This document shows, in pieces, positions 38,546 through 48,279 of a DNA stretch of 64,000 nt. This stretch comes from Trichomonas tenax (Eukaryota > Parabasalia > Trichomonadida > Trichomonadidae): assembly GCA_023091735.1 (NCBI GenBank), contig JALKBU010000054.1, forward strand, positions 1 through 64,000, given 5' to 3'. The stretch's first letter is position 1. Every line of letters begins with the position of its first letter. Both the position numbers and the translations under genes were made by a program. Under the pieces are notes generated by a model. It was not told where the DNA came from. It ran no database searches and saw only the letters and a program-made list of their open reading frames with translations.

Positions 38546-39202
38546 TATACAATATTAAGATGTTGCGTACCGAAAGTTGTCACGAAAAAGTGATATTATC
38601 TGACATGTAAACATGAATATTTGACAAATAAATACTTACGTGGCATGTGATTATAAATGATTATTGGAAGAATGACATCCGATATTTGTTTAAATTTACT
38701 TTGAAAAGAAAAATTAAGTGCTTCATTGGCACTGGTAACCAAAATGCTAGCAATCCAGTCCACAGTTCTTACTTTCAGACTCGATCTTCGAAATAATCAG
38801 CGATTTACTCTACAGAATGCTTCTGAAAGGAAGAATTGTGGGCTGGATTGCTAGCACCTTGGCTACAAGTCCCAATCAAGCATTTAATTTTGCTCTTCAG
38901 AGGCATTCTGAAGTGGAAATCTTTGATTTCTTAATGATGGCGTATGAAAGGAAGATCTGTGAGTTTAGCTACTAACATGCGTGGTACCTGTGTCAATGTA
39001 GTCCCCAGTTCTTCCCGTAAAACGCAATTTTGAAATAAAAACTAATACATAATTTGAATGATTTTAGGACTTTACATGTCAAAAAATATTAATATTTTGA
39101 CAAATAAAAACAGAGATTCCGATAACTTTACATGTCAGATAATATCACTTTTATGTCACTTTTCGCGACAACTTTCGGTAAGTGACATATACAATATTAA
39201 GA
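38546..39202. mobile_element. 627 bp non-autonomous DNA element with complex inverted ends and a 15 bp duplication
   Basis: The element (38561-39187) is flanked on both sides by the perfect 15 bp direct repeat TATACAATATTAAGA (38546-38560 and 39188-39202). Left end reads TGTTGCGTACCGAAAGTTGT and continues CACGAAAAAGTGATATTATC then TGACATGTAAA; the right end read inward is TGTCACTTACCGAAAGTTGT, then CGCGAAAAGTGACATAAAAG with an 11 bp extra piece, TGATATTATCTGACATGTAA. Further TGACATGTAAA words lie just inside. The interior has a long hairpin and no ORF, so it needs a transposase in trans. A third terminus occurs at 51155. The 15 bp flank is long for known cut-and-paste families. No superfamily assigned. 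Confidence 0.85.
38706..38893. repeat. Long imperfect hairpin inside the element
   Basis: Arms 38706-38779 and 38822-38893 are about 80% complementary over 74 nt, sharing GCTAGCAATCCAG-CCACA-TTCTT and CTTTCAGA, around a 42 nt loop. A third related stretch (ATGAAAGGAAGATCTGTGAG, about 38945) follows. In RNA this would be a long stem. Confidence 0.78.
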
Positions 39203-39441
39203 AACTTGATTTCAATATAGACATTGAAGAAAAGCTGTCTAAACAGTTAATATCTGAAATTAGATTATATTTGGTTATTAGGCGTGTGCTTCAAGTATGT
39301 TGTTCACATTGATGTTACAAAAATCGATTATAAAAGCATAAATTGTTCAAAAATCTTCATAAAAGATGAATGAAATATGTGCATGGATGCAATGTTTCAC
39401 ATTCCCGGCGTTTGGAGAACAAATATTATTGGACAAATTCT
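39203..39441. other. DNA between the two elements
   Basis: 240 bp of AT-rich sequence without a supported gene. Confidence 0.3.
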
Positions 39442-40613
39442 CTGCAAATACAGAAGGTGTGGCACTCTGAATACGCATTCTTGGGGTACCATTTTCTGCT
39501 ATTCACATCAGTGGCAGTGCCTAATATCATGCCTGGTTTGGTTCGTGCGCAAATATTTAGCAGTTGAAAATTGATTTTTATATATTTTATCCTATCAATG
39601 CATTCCATGTTACATATAAGAATCCACAAAAATGATACTACTACATCATATCTCAGCCTATCTTAGATTTATATATTGCATAATGATCGAATTCGAACTT
39701 GAATCCCCATATTCAACTAAGATTTCATTGTTGCATATTGTAATCCCGGTATGTACTTGGTATGGAAAACTTGAAATGATATGATGATAGTATCTTGTCG
39801 CTGATATAATATTAAAAAAAATTATTCTCCAAATAATTTCGAATTGAAGATATGACTACAACTACCATGCTAATTTCAAACATGCTAGTATGTCATAACA
39901 ATGAATTACTCTATAAGTTTTATCAAATATTTTATATCTTTTACAAAACGTATTTCTGTATACACATTCTTACAAAAGATATCATGGGTAATAACTATTA
40001 ATTTTAGCTCAAATTATATAAAATGTAAATTATATATTAAAAAATATTGCAAATTATAAGTGGAACGATTTGGGGCTTCATTCTGGTGTGATATACCAAC
40101 TAAAATTGATTCAGATTTCCTAACATCTTGATCTAGGTTAATCCAAATGACTAGCTCACAACTGATATCCCCATAATGGAACAACGTCTCAGCAAAATTT
40201 ATAGCCGCGTGACTTGAAGAACCAGAAAATTATCACTCACATAGTCAAAAAAATGCAAAATACATTTTTTTGTTTAAATAATGGGGTTTATTGAATTTTG
40301 AGCTAGCCAGTGGATAATATATGCTATAGAGATGCTGTATTTTAGTATATTTGAGCAAAATAAAATTGAGTTCAAAAAACGAACATCTCACAATTATTTT
40401 TCAATTTTAAGCAGAAAATATTATTAAACACAATTTGTAGAATACAAAAAGTGAGATAAAACGTTTTTTAAAGGTTAATTTTGAAGTGTTAGGCTGGTGT
40501 TAATGCATATATTTAACAATGAATATGTATAGGGTATATACTGTTAATGCTATTTATCTAATTATTTTAAAAAAAATATTGCAAATTCAGAGTGCCACAC
40601 CTACTGCAAATAC
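39442..40613. mobile_element. 1.15 kb non-autonomous element with 18 bp inverted ends and 10 bp duplication
   Basis: AGGTGTGGCACTCTGAAT at 39455-39472 is repeated exactly in reverse complement at 40585-40602. Outside them lies the direct repeat CTGCAAATAC (39442-39451 and 40604-40613). Perfect inverted ends with a 9-10 bp host duplication are the pattern of MULE-type (Mutator-like) elements, though TIRs this short are atypical. The interior is AT-rich with no transposase frame; the short overlapping frames near 39377-39574 are not convincing. This is a defective or MITE-like copy. Confidence 0.82.
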
Positions 40614-41211
40614 GCAAATGAGTCTATGACAAAAGTGAACATCAAAAAGTGGTAGGTGAACCTTAAAGTCACTTTTCATAAATAAACCGTCGCTTTTTGC
40701 GCAAACGTCACTTTCTCTTATTTTGACATCCCGACTTTACATGTCAAAAATACGTTACATGTCAGAAAAGCACGTTGTTCTATTTTGTCCCAGTCCCATA
40801 CGCAAATTCCACTCCGTTAGTGTCAATTGATAAACACAGATTTCCCTCATAAAAGAAATTGATGGAATGTGTAAGAAAAAAGACAATAATTTTCAAAATG
40901 TATCGAAAAATAAAAACCACTCGAAAACAGTCAAAATGCAGGAATGAAAAAGAATAAAATAACAAAAGTTGTCTTCAATTGAAAAAAATATTTGTCTATT
41001 GCTGCCTGTGAATAATCTTTTTAAATTTTGATAATACAGTGAATTTTCAATGTATTCCTTTTTGCCACCATTTCAATGCAGTAAATATGAGTTTTGGGGT
41101 CGTTTTATTTTTTCTTATCTAATTTGTAAACCTTACAATTTTTGATAATAGTCATAGAATCGGACATTTATTAAATTTTTTCTTGGCTATTTTATATAAA
41201 TAACTAACTGA
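40614..41211. other. Spacer upstream of the pseudokinase with clustered element-like words
   Basis: Contains GTCACTTTTC (about 40670), GTCGCTTTTTGCG (40690), GTCACTTTCTC (40707), TTTACATGTCA (40736-40746) and GTTACATGTCA (40754-40764). These are the sub-terminal words of the 38.6 kb element, so this may be a relic of another end. No TACCGAAAG terminus is present. Confidence 0.4.
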
Positions 41212-42423
41212 ATGACACTTGAATTCCTTACGCCGCACACGACAGTCAATGACTTCCTTCTGGAAGTGCAAGTTCTTAAAACAGACCGTTTCGCAATTTG
41301 GAATGCTCACCATGTGAAATCTAGCCAAGAAGTCGCTATTAAAATATACGCTAAAGAATTCCTCGCTTTAGAAAATAACAAAGAATACTTCGAAAATGAC
41401 TTGTATTGCTTAAAGACATTCTTCAACCCATTTATCGCGAGGTATATAACTAAATTCGAAAATGATAAATTCGTCTTCATTATTCTCGAGCCGTTGAAAG
41501 GTGGAACTTTCAAAGATCTTCTCGAATCGAAAACTCGATGGAATGAAACACAGGCCCGTTTGATCTTCGTACAAGTCTATTTAATTGTCGAATACATGCA
41601 GAACACAATGAATATGGTCCATGGAAACCTCTGTTTAGATCTTTTCATGGTTGATGAGAATAATATTTTGCGTCTTGTCGATTTCTGGGGAACACAGCCC
41701 TCGACAGGTCAAGCAACTGGACTTACAGCAATGTTTGCCCCAATTCCGTTCAAGCCTCCAGAGTTTTTGATCTCAAATGCTTATTCTGCCTCCGCCGATT
41801 TTTGGTCTCTTGGAGTTTTCTTGTATTACTGTGTCGTAGGATCGTCCCCTTTCCCAGATGATACAAAAGATTCTGTCATAAAAATGAATATCACATACCC
41901 AAGCTTCTTAAGCCAAACTATCATAGATCTTCTCAAAAAACTTATCTCGGCAAGTCCGGCCCACAGAATTAACACTCGCAATATCAAGGAGCATCCCTGG
42001 TTTACAAAAACACTATACAACCTTTTAGTTCCTTTCTTAATTCAGAATGATCAGTTCTCTAACGAGGTCTATGAGCCAATTTCTCAGTTCGTTCCTCTTG
42101 AGGAGCTCCAGGAGGACCTATTTAACCATCCAGATTCACCACGAGTAATTTTATATAATATCTCGAAAGCAACTTATAATGCAGCACAAGTGTACAATGC
42201 TGTATCGCATTGTTCAATTGGTGAAATACGTAAAGCAAGTCTTGATAGTGACCACGCCTTATCAAAATCTGGGTCTCTTTCATCATTTGCTTCACTTCCA
42301 TCAAAAAATGGTTCAACTGAGCAAGTAAAAGTCAAGCCAGTTGCTCTACAACTCTCTAGACCTGTTCCTGTTGCTTCAAGACGTGGATCGAAAGTTATTC
42401 CATCTATCCCGAAAATCCAGTAA
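41212..42423 (+). CDS. AGC/CAMK-like pseudokinase
   Basis: A 403-residue protein with a kinase fold. VAIK (K44) is kept, and the C-lobe is well formed: PFKPPEFL (the APE region), DFWSLGVFLY (196-205), and a final AHRINTRNIKEHPWF before residue 275. But the catalytic loop is HGNLCLDLFM instead of HRDxKxxN, so the base Asp is Asn and the Mg-binding Asn is lost, and DFG is DFW (157-159). No glycine-rich loop is clear. Phosphotransfer is therefore very unlikely; scaffold or allosteric use is expected. The tail from 330 is Ser-rich and basic. Trichomonads have many kinases, including predicted dead ones. TAA stop; no clear initiator was found. Confidence 0.88.
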   Translation: MTLEFLTPHTTVNDFLLEVQVLKTDRFAIWNAHHVKSSQEVAIKIYAKEFLALENNKEYFENDLYCLKTFFNPFIARYITKFENDKFVFIILEPLKGGTFKDLLESKTRWNETQARLIFVQVYLIVEYMQNTMNMVHGNLCLDLFMVDENNILRLVDFWGTQPSTGQATGLTAMFAPIPFKPPEFLISNAYSASADFWSLGVFLYYCVVGSSPFPDDTKDSVIKMNITYPSFLSQTIIDLLKKLISASPAHRINTRNIKEHPWFTKTLYNLLVPFLIQNDQFSNEVYEPISQFVPLEELQEDLFNHPDSPRVILYNISKATYNAAQVYNAVSHCSIGEIRKASLDSDHALSKSGSLSSFASLPSKNGSTEQVKVKPVALQLSRPVPVASRRGSKVIPSIPKIQ

Positions 42424-42897
42424 TTATGAAAACGTTCTTTCCTATTTTAATATCCATCCGATTATAATAAACATGTGTACAAAGAACTCTTCTTTTTTTA
42501 CTCAAGTTATATTATTAAATTTTGCTGTTATAGCCTTAGACACAATGAATTCATCTAAGCTATAGCTATGTAAGCACTTTTTAAATAACAATGAATTCAT
42601 TTTATACATTGATTAATGAAAAAAAAAATGGAATATGTTTAAGCTTTTAGATAAGGAATTGAGGAGCTATCTACATTGTAAAACTTTTTATTGTAAGAAA
42701 AGTTCTGATATTCATATAGAATAATGAAAATTGGAATGCTCGAAAATATTATGGGGTAATCAAAAATATAAAGGGGATTTTCACGATAAATATCAAAAAC
42801 CTTTTTGGTTATAAATCTATGATGCGCAAGCCACAAAGAAGCGAAATATCGAAATTCTGAATCAAATATTTATTGATTCGAAATTGTGTGATATCTA
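42424..42897. other. AT-rich spacer
   Basis: 474 bp. The word ACAATGAATTCAT occurs twice (about 42542 and 42589). Nothing else seen. Confidence 0.35.
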
Positions 42898-45783
42898 ATG
42901 AGTCAAATGGATAAAGATATGAAGTTTGACTTTAACGATTTATCCGAAATAGCGCCAAGCGGCATCGCTGATGACTACTTGCAGCAGCTAGAGTCGCAAA
43001 TGCAAGATATTTCCAAACTAAAAGACGAAGTCCGCGATTTGAAAGATAAAAATCAGAATCTGACGGAACAGAATTCCATTATGCAAAGAAAAATCGATTG
43101 GATGAAGCAAGAAAATGAAACCAGAATCAAAGCGATTCAAGACACGGCAACAAACCAAATTGAGATAAAGAATAACGCCATCAGCAAGCTGAACAACGAG
43201 CTCAAGGGGTTAAATGAGAGTACGAAGCAAAAAATTAACAAGTTATCACAACAAAACAGTGAAATTCAGAAATCATTAGACCAAAGCAACGCGTCGATAC
43301 AGAATTTTCAGAACCAAATGCAAGGAATCTCCAATGTTCAGTTTAACACTTTAGAAGAAATTGCAAATTTCATCGAATCGAAATTCAGCGAGTTGAATGA
43401 TGAAATCGGAAGCATGAGCGGAATGGCTCAAAGTGTACCGGTTGGAGACTATAAGAAGTTGAGAAACGAATATCAACAATCGAAAATGAAAAATGAAGCT
43501 GTAATTGCAGAATTAACAGGGCAATTACAGGGTGCTCGTGACAAAGTTGATGATTTTGAGGCGAGTTTAGATGCCATCCAAAAGAAATCTCTCGCTGAAG
43601 AACTTAATTACACAAAGGAAATAACTGCTGTTAAAAATGAACGAGATAGACTCCAAACGCAAGTTGATACACTAAAGAAGCAGAATGAAGATGTTTTAGC
43701 GAAGCTTGAAGCTGCAAATCAACAGCAAGCGAAGAAAGATTCAGAATTATCAAAGCTCAATGCAACAAACACTGAGAATGATAATTTGCTTCAGAAGGCC
43801 AAGAACAAGATCAGCAAACTTCAGGCCGCTCTCGCAGACTTAAAGCAAGATAATGACATCAAAGATCAACAAATCAATGATTTGTCTGCTGATGTCGATG
43901 TCAGACAGACAATTATTGATAGTTTATCATCGGAGAAAGATTCGTTAACGAATTTAGTTGAAGAGCTCAATGAAAAGACTGAAAATGAAGAAGAACAAAT
44001 TGCAAAGCTTATGAAGGATAATGACGATAAGCAAGATAAGATTTCATCATTAGAAAATGAAATACAGAAACTTAAGAATAACTTAACAACGCTCAACAAA
44101 GAAAAAGCAAATCTTTCAAATAACATTAATGATTTAAAGTCCAAGCTTGAGCAGAGAGCTTCAACGATCCAAAATCTTGAAAATCGCAATAAAGGATTAC
44201 AAGATGATATGAATAGACTCGCAAATGAAAAACAGAATGAAATCAACAAGATCAAACAAGAAAACCAGCATAAAATGGACGAACTCAACAAGAAACTCAG
44301 TATCCCTGCAAGCACTTGGGAGATCTCTGGTGCTCCACATGATTTGAACAGCTCTCTTCGTGAGATATCATCGAATCAAAATCTTCAGCTTCCTGCAAAA
44401 ATTACATCATCACTTCAAGCAGTTTCCGAGTTCATGAAACGTCAGAAGAATGATGAAAGTGAATCAGTTATTGTTTCTCTTAATGAGAAGGTCGATGGAT
44501 TAAGAAATATGGTTAACTTGCTGACGCAAATCAAGACCGGTCTTAACGTTAGTTATGATGATCTTGTCGATGATGAAAATGTTCAAAAGAATTTCGTTCA
44601 ATCAATTAAAACAAATCTTGAACAAATCCCAGCACTCCAAACACAGAAGAACGCAATGGAAGGCTTGATTACTGATATAATGAAGGTAACAGGTGCTAAG
44701 AAACCATCTGAAATCCAGGATGCAATCAACGAATCAATTCAAGCTGCCGGCGAAATGAGAGATGTCATAACAAAATTACATGACAAGAATCGCAAACTTA
44801 AAGGCGATATTGCACAACTTCAGAACATTAACGAGCAGATGAACGCAGAACTTGCAAAGCGCCAATCTGCTATTGATGGAATGAAGGATCAGATTTCTGA
44901 TATAAACGAAGAAGTTCACAAGAAGAATATTGATATTGAAAAATTAAACGGAGAGATTGAGAATCAGAAGAATTCCTTCGAGATAAAGTTAAAGGACTCA
45001 GTGGAGAAAGTCAATAAAGAAAACATTAATAAAATGAAGAAATTTGTTGCAGACATTGAGCAACTCAAAGAATCCAATGAAGGCAAAGAGAACATGATTA
45101 ACAATTTACAAGCTAAGCTCGAAAATCTCAGACAAGAAAGGCGTAAACTCAAGCAGGCTCTTTCAGAACAAGATGCATCAAATACATATGTAATTGCAAC
45201 ACTTGAATCAGAAAACGAAGCTAAATCTCAAGCGGAAAGAGAAAATGCGATGAATCAACTCAACGACTTGAAGAAATTCTACGAAAATGTTCTTTCAGAG
45301 ATGAAGAGAAAGAATTGCGAAATACAGACAGCTTTGGATAATACAAAGCAGCAACTCAAGGATCTTCAAGCTAAAGAGTCACAGACAAATGATGTTAAGC
45401 AGAAGCTCGAAGAAAAGCTCAACATTGCTGGTGGAGCATTCGAGCAACTCAAGAAGAAGTACATTGATGCAAAGAAGAATGCGGATATGAGAGAAAGAGC
45501 ACAAAAGATGTTAATAACAAACGAAATGAACACAAAGTTGCAGAATATGAAGGCTCAATATGAAATTGAGACTCGTAAAATTTTCAGCGACATTGTGATG
45601 CAGCTTATGATGTTTTACGACACCAATGAGCTCCCAAGCTACGAGGTTTGCATGAAAGTCGTAGAAAGGGCCAAAGATACACTTAATACGTTATCATCAG
45701 AAGTTAAAACAATCAGAAGCATGCTTGGTATTACAGAACATGAAAACCTAGAGAAAACACTCCAGGATGCATTGTCAAAGTAA
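42898..45783 (+). CDS. Long coiled-coil protein (golgin/tropomyosin-like)
   Basis: A 961-residue protein that is heptad coiled coil almost throughout (for example KISKLQAALADLKQDNDIKD, KLEQRASTIQNLENRNKGLQ), broken near residues 470-500 by SIPASTWEISGAPHDLNSSL and near 600. No motor head, ATPase or membrane segment is present. Such proteins act as golgins, centrosomal/cytoskeletal tethers or filament parts; the sequence does not choose among them. The short non-coil N-terminus (MSQMDKDMKFDFNDLSEIAP) may be a binding peptide. The C-terminal helix around IVMQLMMFYDTNELPSYEVC looks globular. The stop overlaps the TAAA poly(A) signal (45781-45784). Confidence 0.85.
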   Translation: MSQMDKDMKFDFNDLSEIAPSGIADDYLQQLESQMQDISKLKDEVRDLKDKNQNLTEQNSIMQRKIDWMKQENETRIKAIQDTATNQIEIKNNAISKLNNELKGLNESTKQKINKLSQQNSEIQKSLDQSNASIQNFQNQMQGISNVQFNTLEEIANFIESKFSELNDEIGSMSGMAQSVPVGDYKKLRNEYQQSKMKNEAVIAELTGQLQGARDKVDDFEASLDAIQKKSLAEELNYTKEITAVKNERDRLQTQVDTLKKQNEDVLAKLEAANQQQAKKDSELSKLNATNTENDNLLQKAKNKISKLQAALADLKQDNDIKDQQINDLSADVDVRQTIIDSLSSEKDSLTNLVEELNEKTENEEEQIAKLMKDNDDKQDKISSLENEIQKLKNNLTTLNKEKANLSNNINDLKSKLEQRASTIQNLENRNKGLQDDMNRLANEKQNEINKIKQENQHKMDELNKKLSIPASTWEISGAPHDLNSSLREISSNQNLQLPAKITSSLQAVSEFMKRQKNDESESVIVSLNEKVDGLRNMVNLLTQIKTGLNVSYDDLVDDENVQKNFVQSIKTNLEQIPALQTQKNAMEGLITDIMKVTGAKKPSEIQDAINESIQAAGEMRDVITKLHDKNRKLKGDIAQLQNINEQMNAELAKRQSAIDGMKDQISDINEEVHKKNIDIEKLNGEIENQKNSFEIKLKDSVEKVNKENINKMKKFVADIEQLKESNEGKENMINNLQAKLENLRQERRKLKQALSEQDASNTYVIATLESENEAKSQAERENAMNQLNDLKKFYENVLSEMKRKNCEIQTALDNTKQQLKDLQAKESQTNDVKQKLEEKLNIAGGAFEQLKKKYIDAKKNADMRERAQKMLITNEMNTKLQNMKAQYEIETRKIFSDIVMQLMMFYDTNELPSYEVCMKVVERAKDTLNTLSSEVKTIRSMLGITEHENLEKTLQDALSK

Positions 45784-46665
45784 AATATATATTATTCAAA
45801 ATTATTTTCTTTAAACTAAGTCAATATCGTAAACTATTAATTTCATATAGATCTATGGTGTTTTTATTAAGTGGAGAAGCAAATAAATAAATATTCAATT
45901 AAAAAATTACAAATATTATCGAAAAGGTGTTGGGGCAATGCTGTTAAAAATATCACAAACTTCGTTGAAAACTCATCGAAGAAAATTCAAAATATTAACT
46001 TTAAGTAAAGAAAAAGGTAATTTTGTTGAAGGAAGCATCGTTTTGCATGAGCTAACGGTTTGCTTCCCAAAACGAGTGTCTCGAACCTTAGCGCCGAACG
46101 CAATAAAGACCTCGTCCGGGATTCAGGAGCGATTTATGGCTGTCAAAACCGTTTCGTCAAAACTGAAAAAAATAATTTGTCATGTAAACTAGATGTAAAA
46201 ATTATGAAAATCATCATTTTTGGACTATTTAAAGAACTTCCTTGAGAACATTATACAAAATCCTATTTCAAATATATTTATTTCAGAATAAGTCAAGTTC
46301 TACATGAAGATTTGGCTGCAAATCAAAAAATTTTAAAATCATTATTTAAAAATTGACATGTAAACTGTCAAAAATATATTTAAGTCTTCATTTCATAATA
46401 AAAAAGCTTTTTTCAGCAATCTAACACATAATATTTTATTATATTTATGAATTGGTATAATTTTGCTAAGCTAGAAAGTCAATTGATGTTATTGATATCA
46501 TTTGATAATTTATTTATGTAATTGTTGTGTTTTGATTGATAGAGTTGTTCCCCTTGGTTGTGTCCAAGCTATATATTAGTGATATTCCTCACAGAGGCAA
46601 ATAGTATATGTGTGAAGTTCACTTTTCTGCCAAAAATTTTCCCCAGCCAATAAAAAAAGAAAATC
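45784..46665. other. 882 bp spacer
   Basis: Mostly AT-rich. A more GC-balanced patch at 46030-46150 has an 84-codon open frame that is not convincing as a gene. Two copies of the CATGTAAA word (46178-46188 and 46354-46364) lie here. Nothing else was recognised. Confidence 0.4.
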
Positions 46666-47061
46666 ATGGATGGGCTGGCCACACCTGTAAGGAAAACGGA
46701 GCCAGACTACCTCATTTCTTCTACTGCTTTCAGATCACCGCCTACTTCTGCCCTTAAATCGAGGAGCAGGCAGGCAACACCTGAATGGATAAATCAATCG
46801 ACTGACTTTCCAGGAATTCTCAGTAGCCCTGTACCTACAAAGACAGTTAGACACTCGCCAACCAAAAACCAAATCAAATCACCATTAATATCGAAATATA
46901 TCATTTTTTTTACTAATCCATTGATTGCTGTAGTACTGATTATATTGGCACTAGCGATCACATTTATCAAACCAGAAATGATATTCCTTGTGTTAATATC
47001 TTTCTTTGTATTAATATACTTATTCAAACTCTATGTTCAGAATAAATACAAACAGCCTTAA
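46666..47061 (+). CDS. Small tail-anchored protein with two C-terminal membrane segments
   Basis: A 131-residue protein. The soluble N-terminus (1-78) is basic and rich in Ser/Thr-Pro sites (TPVRKTE, RSPPTSA, ATPEW, SSPVPTK, HSPTKNQ), which are candidate CDK-type phosphosites. Residues 83-102 (FTNPLIAVVLIILALAITFI) and 106-121 (MIFLVLISFFVLIYLF) are hydrophobic helices separated by KPE, so the C-terminus is a hairpin in the membrane. Topology resembles small ER/nuclear-envelope proteins; a nuclear-envelope role is a guess from the phosphosites. The ATG is the only one available. Stop overlaps TAAA. Confidence 0.6.
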   Translation: MDGLATPVRKTEPDYLISSTAFRSPPTSALKSRSRQATPEWINQSTDFPGILSSPVPTKTVRHSPTKNQIKSPLISKYIIFFTNPLIAVVLIILALAITFIKPEMIFLVLISFFVLIYLFKLYVQNKYKQP

Positions 47062-47226
47062 AACTAAGACAACCTCTTATCAAGGCTTTCTTCTCTTACA
47101 AATATTTTGATTTTTCATGATCAAATGCGTGGAGCCAAATTTACATTAAAAATAAGAGTTCCTGAATGATCTGAAGCTATCTATATAATAACTTTAATGA
47201 AACTAAACAGATTGCATTTGACATTT

Positions 47227-47268
47227 TGCCATGTAAATTTTGGATATGGTGTTCGTCACTTTTCATTC
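47227..47268 (+). promoter_or_regulatory. Two-part promoter: TGCCATGTAAA then CGTCACTTTTC
   Basis: TGCCATGTAAA (47227-47237) is followed by CGTCACTTTTC with initiator A at 47258, 11 nt before ATG 47269. The upstream word and initiator are about 20 bp apart. The initiator-to-ATG distance is identical to that of the cis-prenyltransferase gene (62089 to 62100). Confidence 0.6.
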
Positions 47269-47790
47269 ATGGAAAGAAACCAAGCGAAAACCCGAACTTT
47301 GAATGTCATTTTCGAAAATGGGCCGGTACTATTTCTAGACTATCTCCCGGAAATATTATCGGTTGAGTATTTGACAACTATTTGCTTGCAAATACAGCAA
47401 TTCATAGATTTTGGAAAATTCAGCTTCGTTCATAAGAACAAAGTCTTAAAACCAACAGATATTGTCAATTTCCCCGAAATAAATGTAATACCATTTAAAG
47501 AAAAACGATTTACATTCATCAAATTATTATTATCGATTTCTGCTTTCTTAGGAGCGGTGTACTTGTATGCGAAATCTACACATTTGTTGGAAAAAGAGGA
47601 TAATGCTCCCCAAAGTTTATCATTTTTATTTTTAGTTCCAAGTGCTCTTTGTTTGTTTTTGTTCTCATTCTTCGTGCCTCTTGTTTCCTTCAAAAAATCA
47701 AATACATTCGTTGTTGTTCTAAGATTATTCTTCCTCAGTTTGATGCCAAACTTCACTCTCGAGCAAGTGTTGATCAATGACAATGCTTGA
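47269..47790 (+). CDS. Unknown membrane protein, possibly with a ubiquitin-like N-terminus
   Basis: A 173-residue protein. The first 85 residues (RTLNVIFENGPVLFLDYLPE, later FVHKNKVLKPTDIVNFPEI) read like a ubiquitin-like fold: strand, helix, then KNKVLKPTDIV as the typical return strand. Two or three membrane helices follow (FIKLLLSISAFLGAVYLYAK and SFLFLVPSALCLFLFSFFVP), and the tail contains LRLFFLSLMPNFTLEQVLI. This resembles ubiquitin-like/TM proteins of the ER, but the match is not strong. Start: an in-frame ATG 24 codons upstream exists, but the initiator lies between them and fixes the start here. Confidence 0.55.
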   Translation: MERNQAKTRTLNVIFENGPVLFLDYLPEILSVEYLTTICLQIQQFIDFGKFSFVHKNKVLKPTDIVNFPEINVIPFKEKRFTFIKLLLSISAFLGAVYLYAKSTHLLEKEDNAPQSLSFLFLVPSALCLFLFSFFVPLVSFKKSNTFVVVLRLFFLSLMPNFTLEQVLINDNA

Positions 47791-48279
47791 TCTCATACAC
47801 ATTATTTTTTGTTTTATATTACTGTCTGAATAAATTTCATATTTTGAGATCAATTATACTCCTTCGAAACTTTGTCTATAGATTCAATGTGCCGGGCCAA
47901 ATCGATAGCTGAAGCCTTCTATCATGAAAATTATTACAAGTCAAAAAAGTTAAAGATAGAAATTTAATAAACTTAATGATTTTTTAACAAAATTGGCTAA
48001 AATCATGATTAAAAAATGATTTTAATCAAATTTTAAATTAGCACATCATTAATAAAATAGCAATTGATATATTTCTAATGATTGGTTTTGCTCAAACTCT
48101 TTTGAAAGTTATTTTGTTATTAATTTCGCAAACAAAAATTATTTCTTTAAAAAAATCAATGCAACATCAACGCTGTAATACAATGAACAAATCAAACTAT
48201 ATGATTCTCAAAAAATGCCAATAAATTTAGGGTCCCCCTTGAAATTTATTTTAAAATAAACCCCAAATCAAATTCGCCT
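47791..48279. other. AT-rich spacer
   Basis: 489 bp with no gene, RNA or repeat that can be supported. Confidence 0.35.

Noticed and set aside
39377..39574. Two overlapping ~65-codon frames at the left end of the 1.15 kb element
   Set aside because: They overlap each other, cross the element boundary and match no protein style.
43866..44315. 149-codon minus-strand frame within the coiled-coil gene
   Set aside because: Antisense of a Glu/Lys/Gln heptad region; such shadows are expected.
45938..46192. 84-codon plus-strand frame in a GC-balanced spacer
   Set aside because: No initiator, no recognisable domain, atypical residue mix; not strong enough to call a gene.
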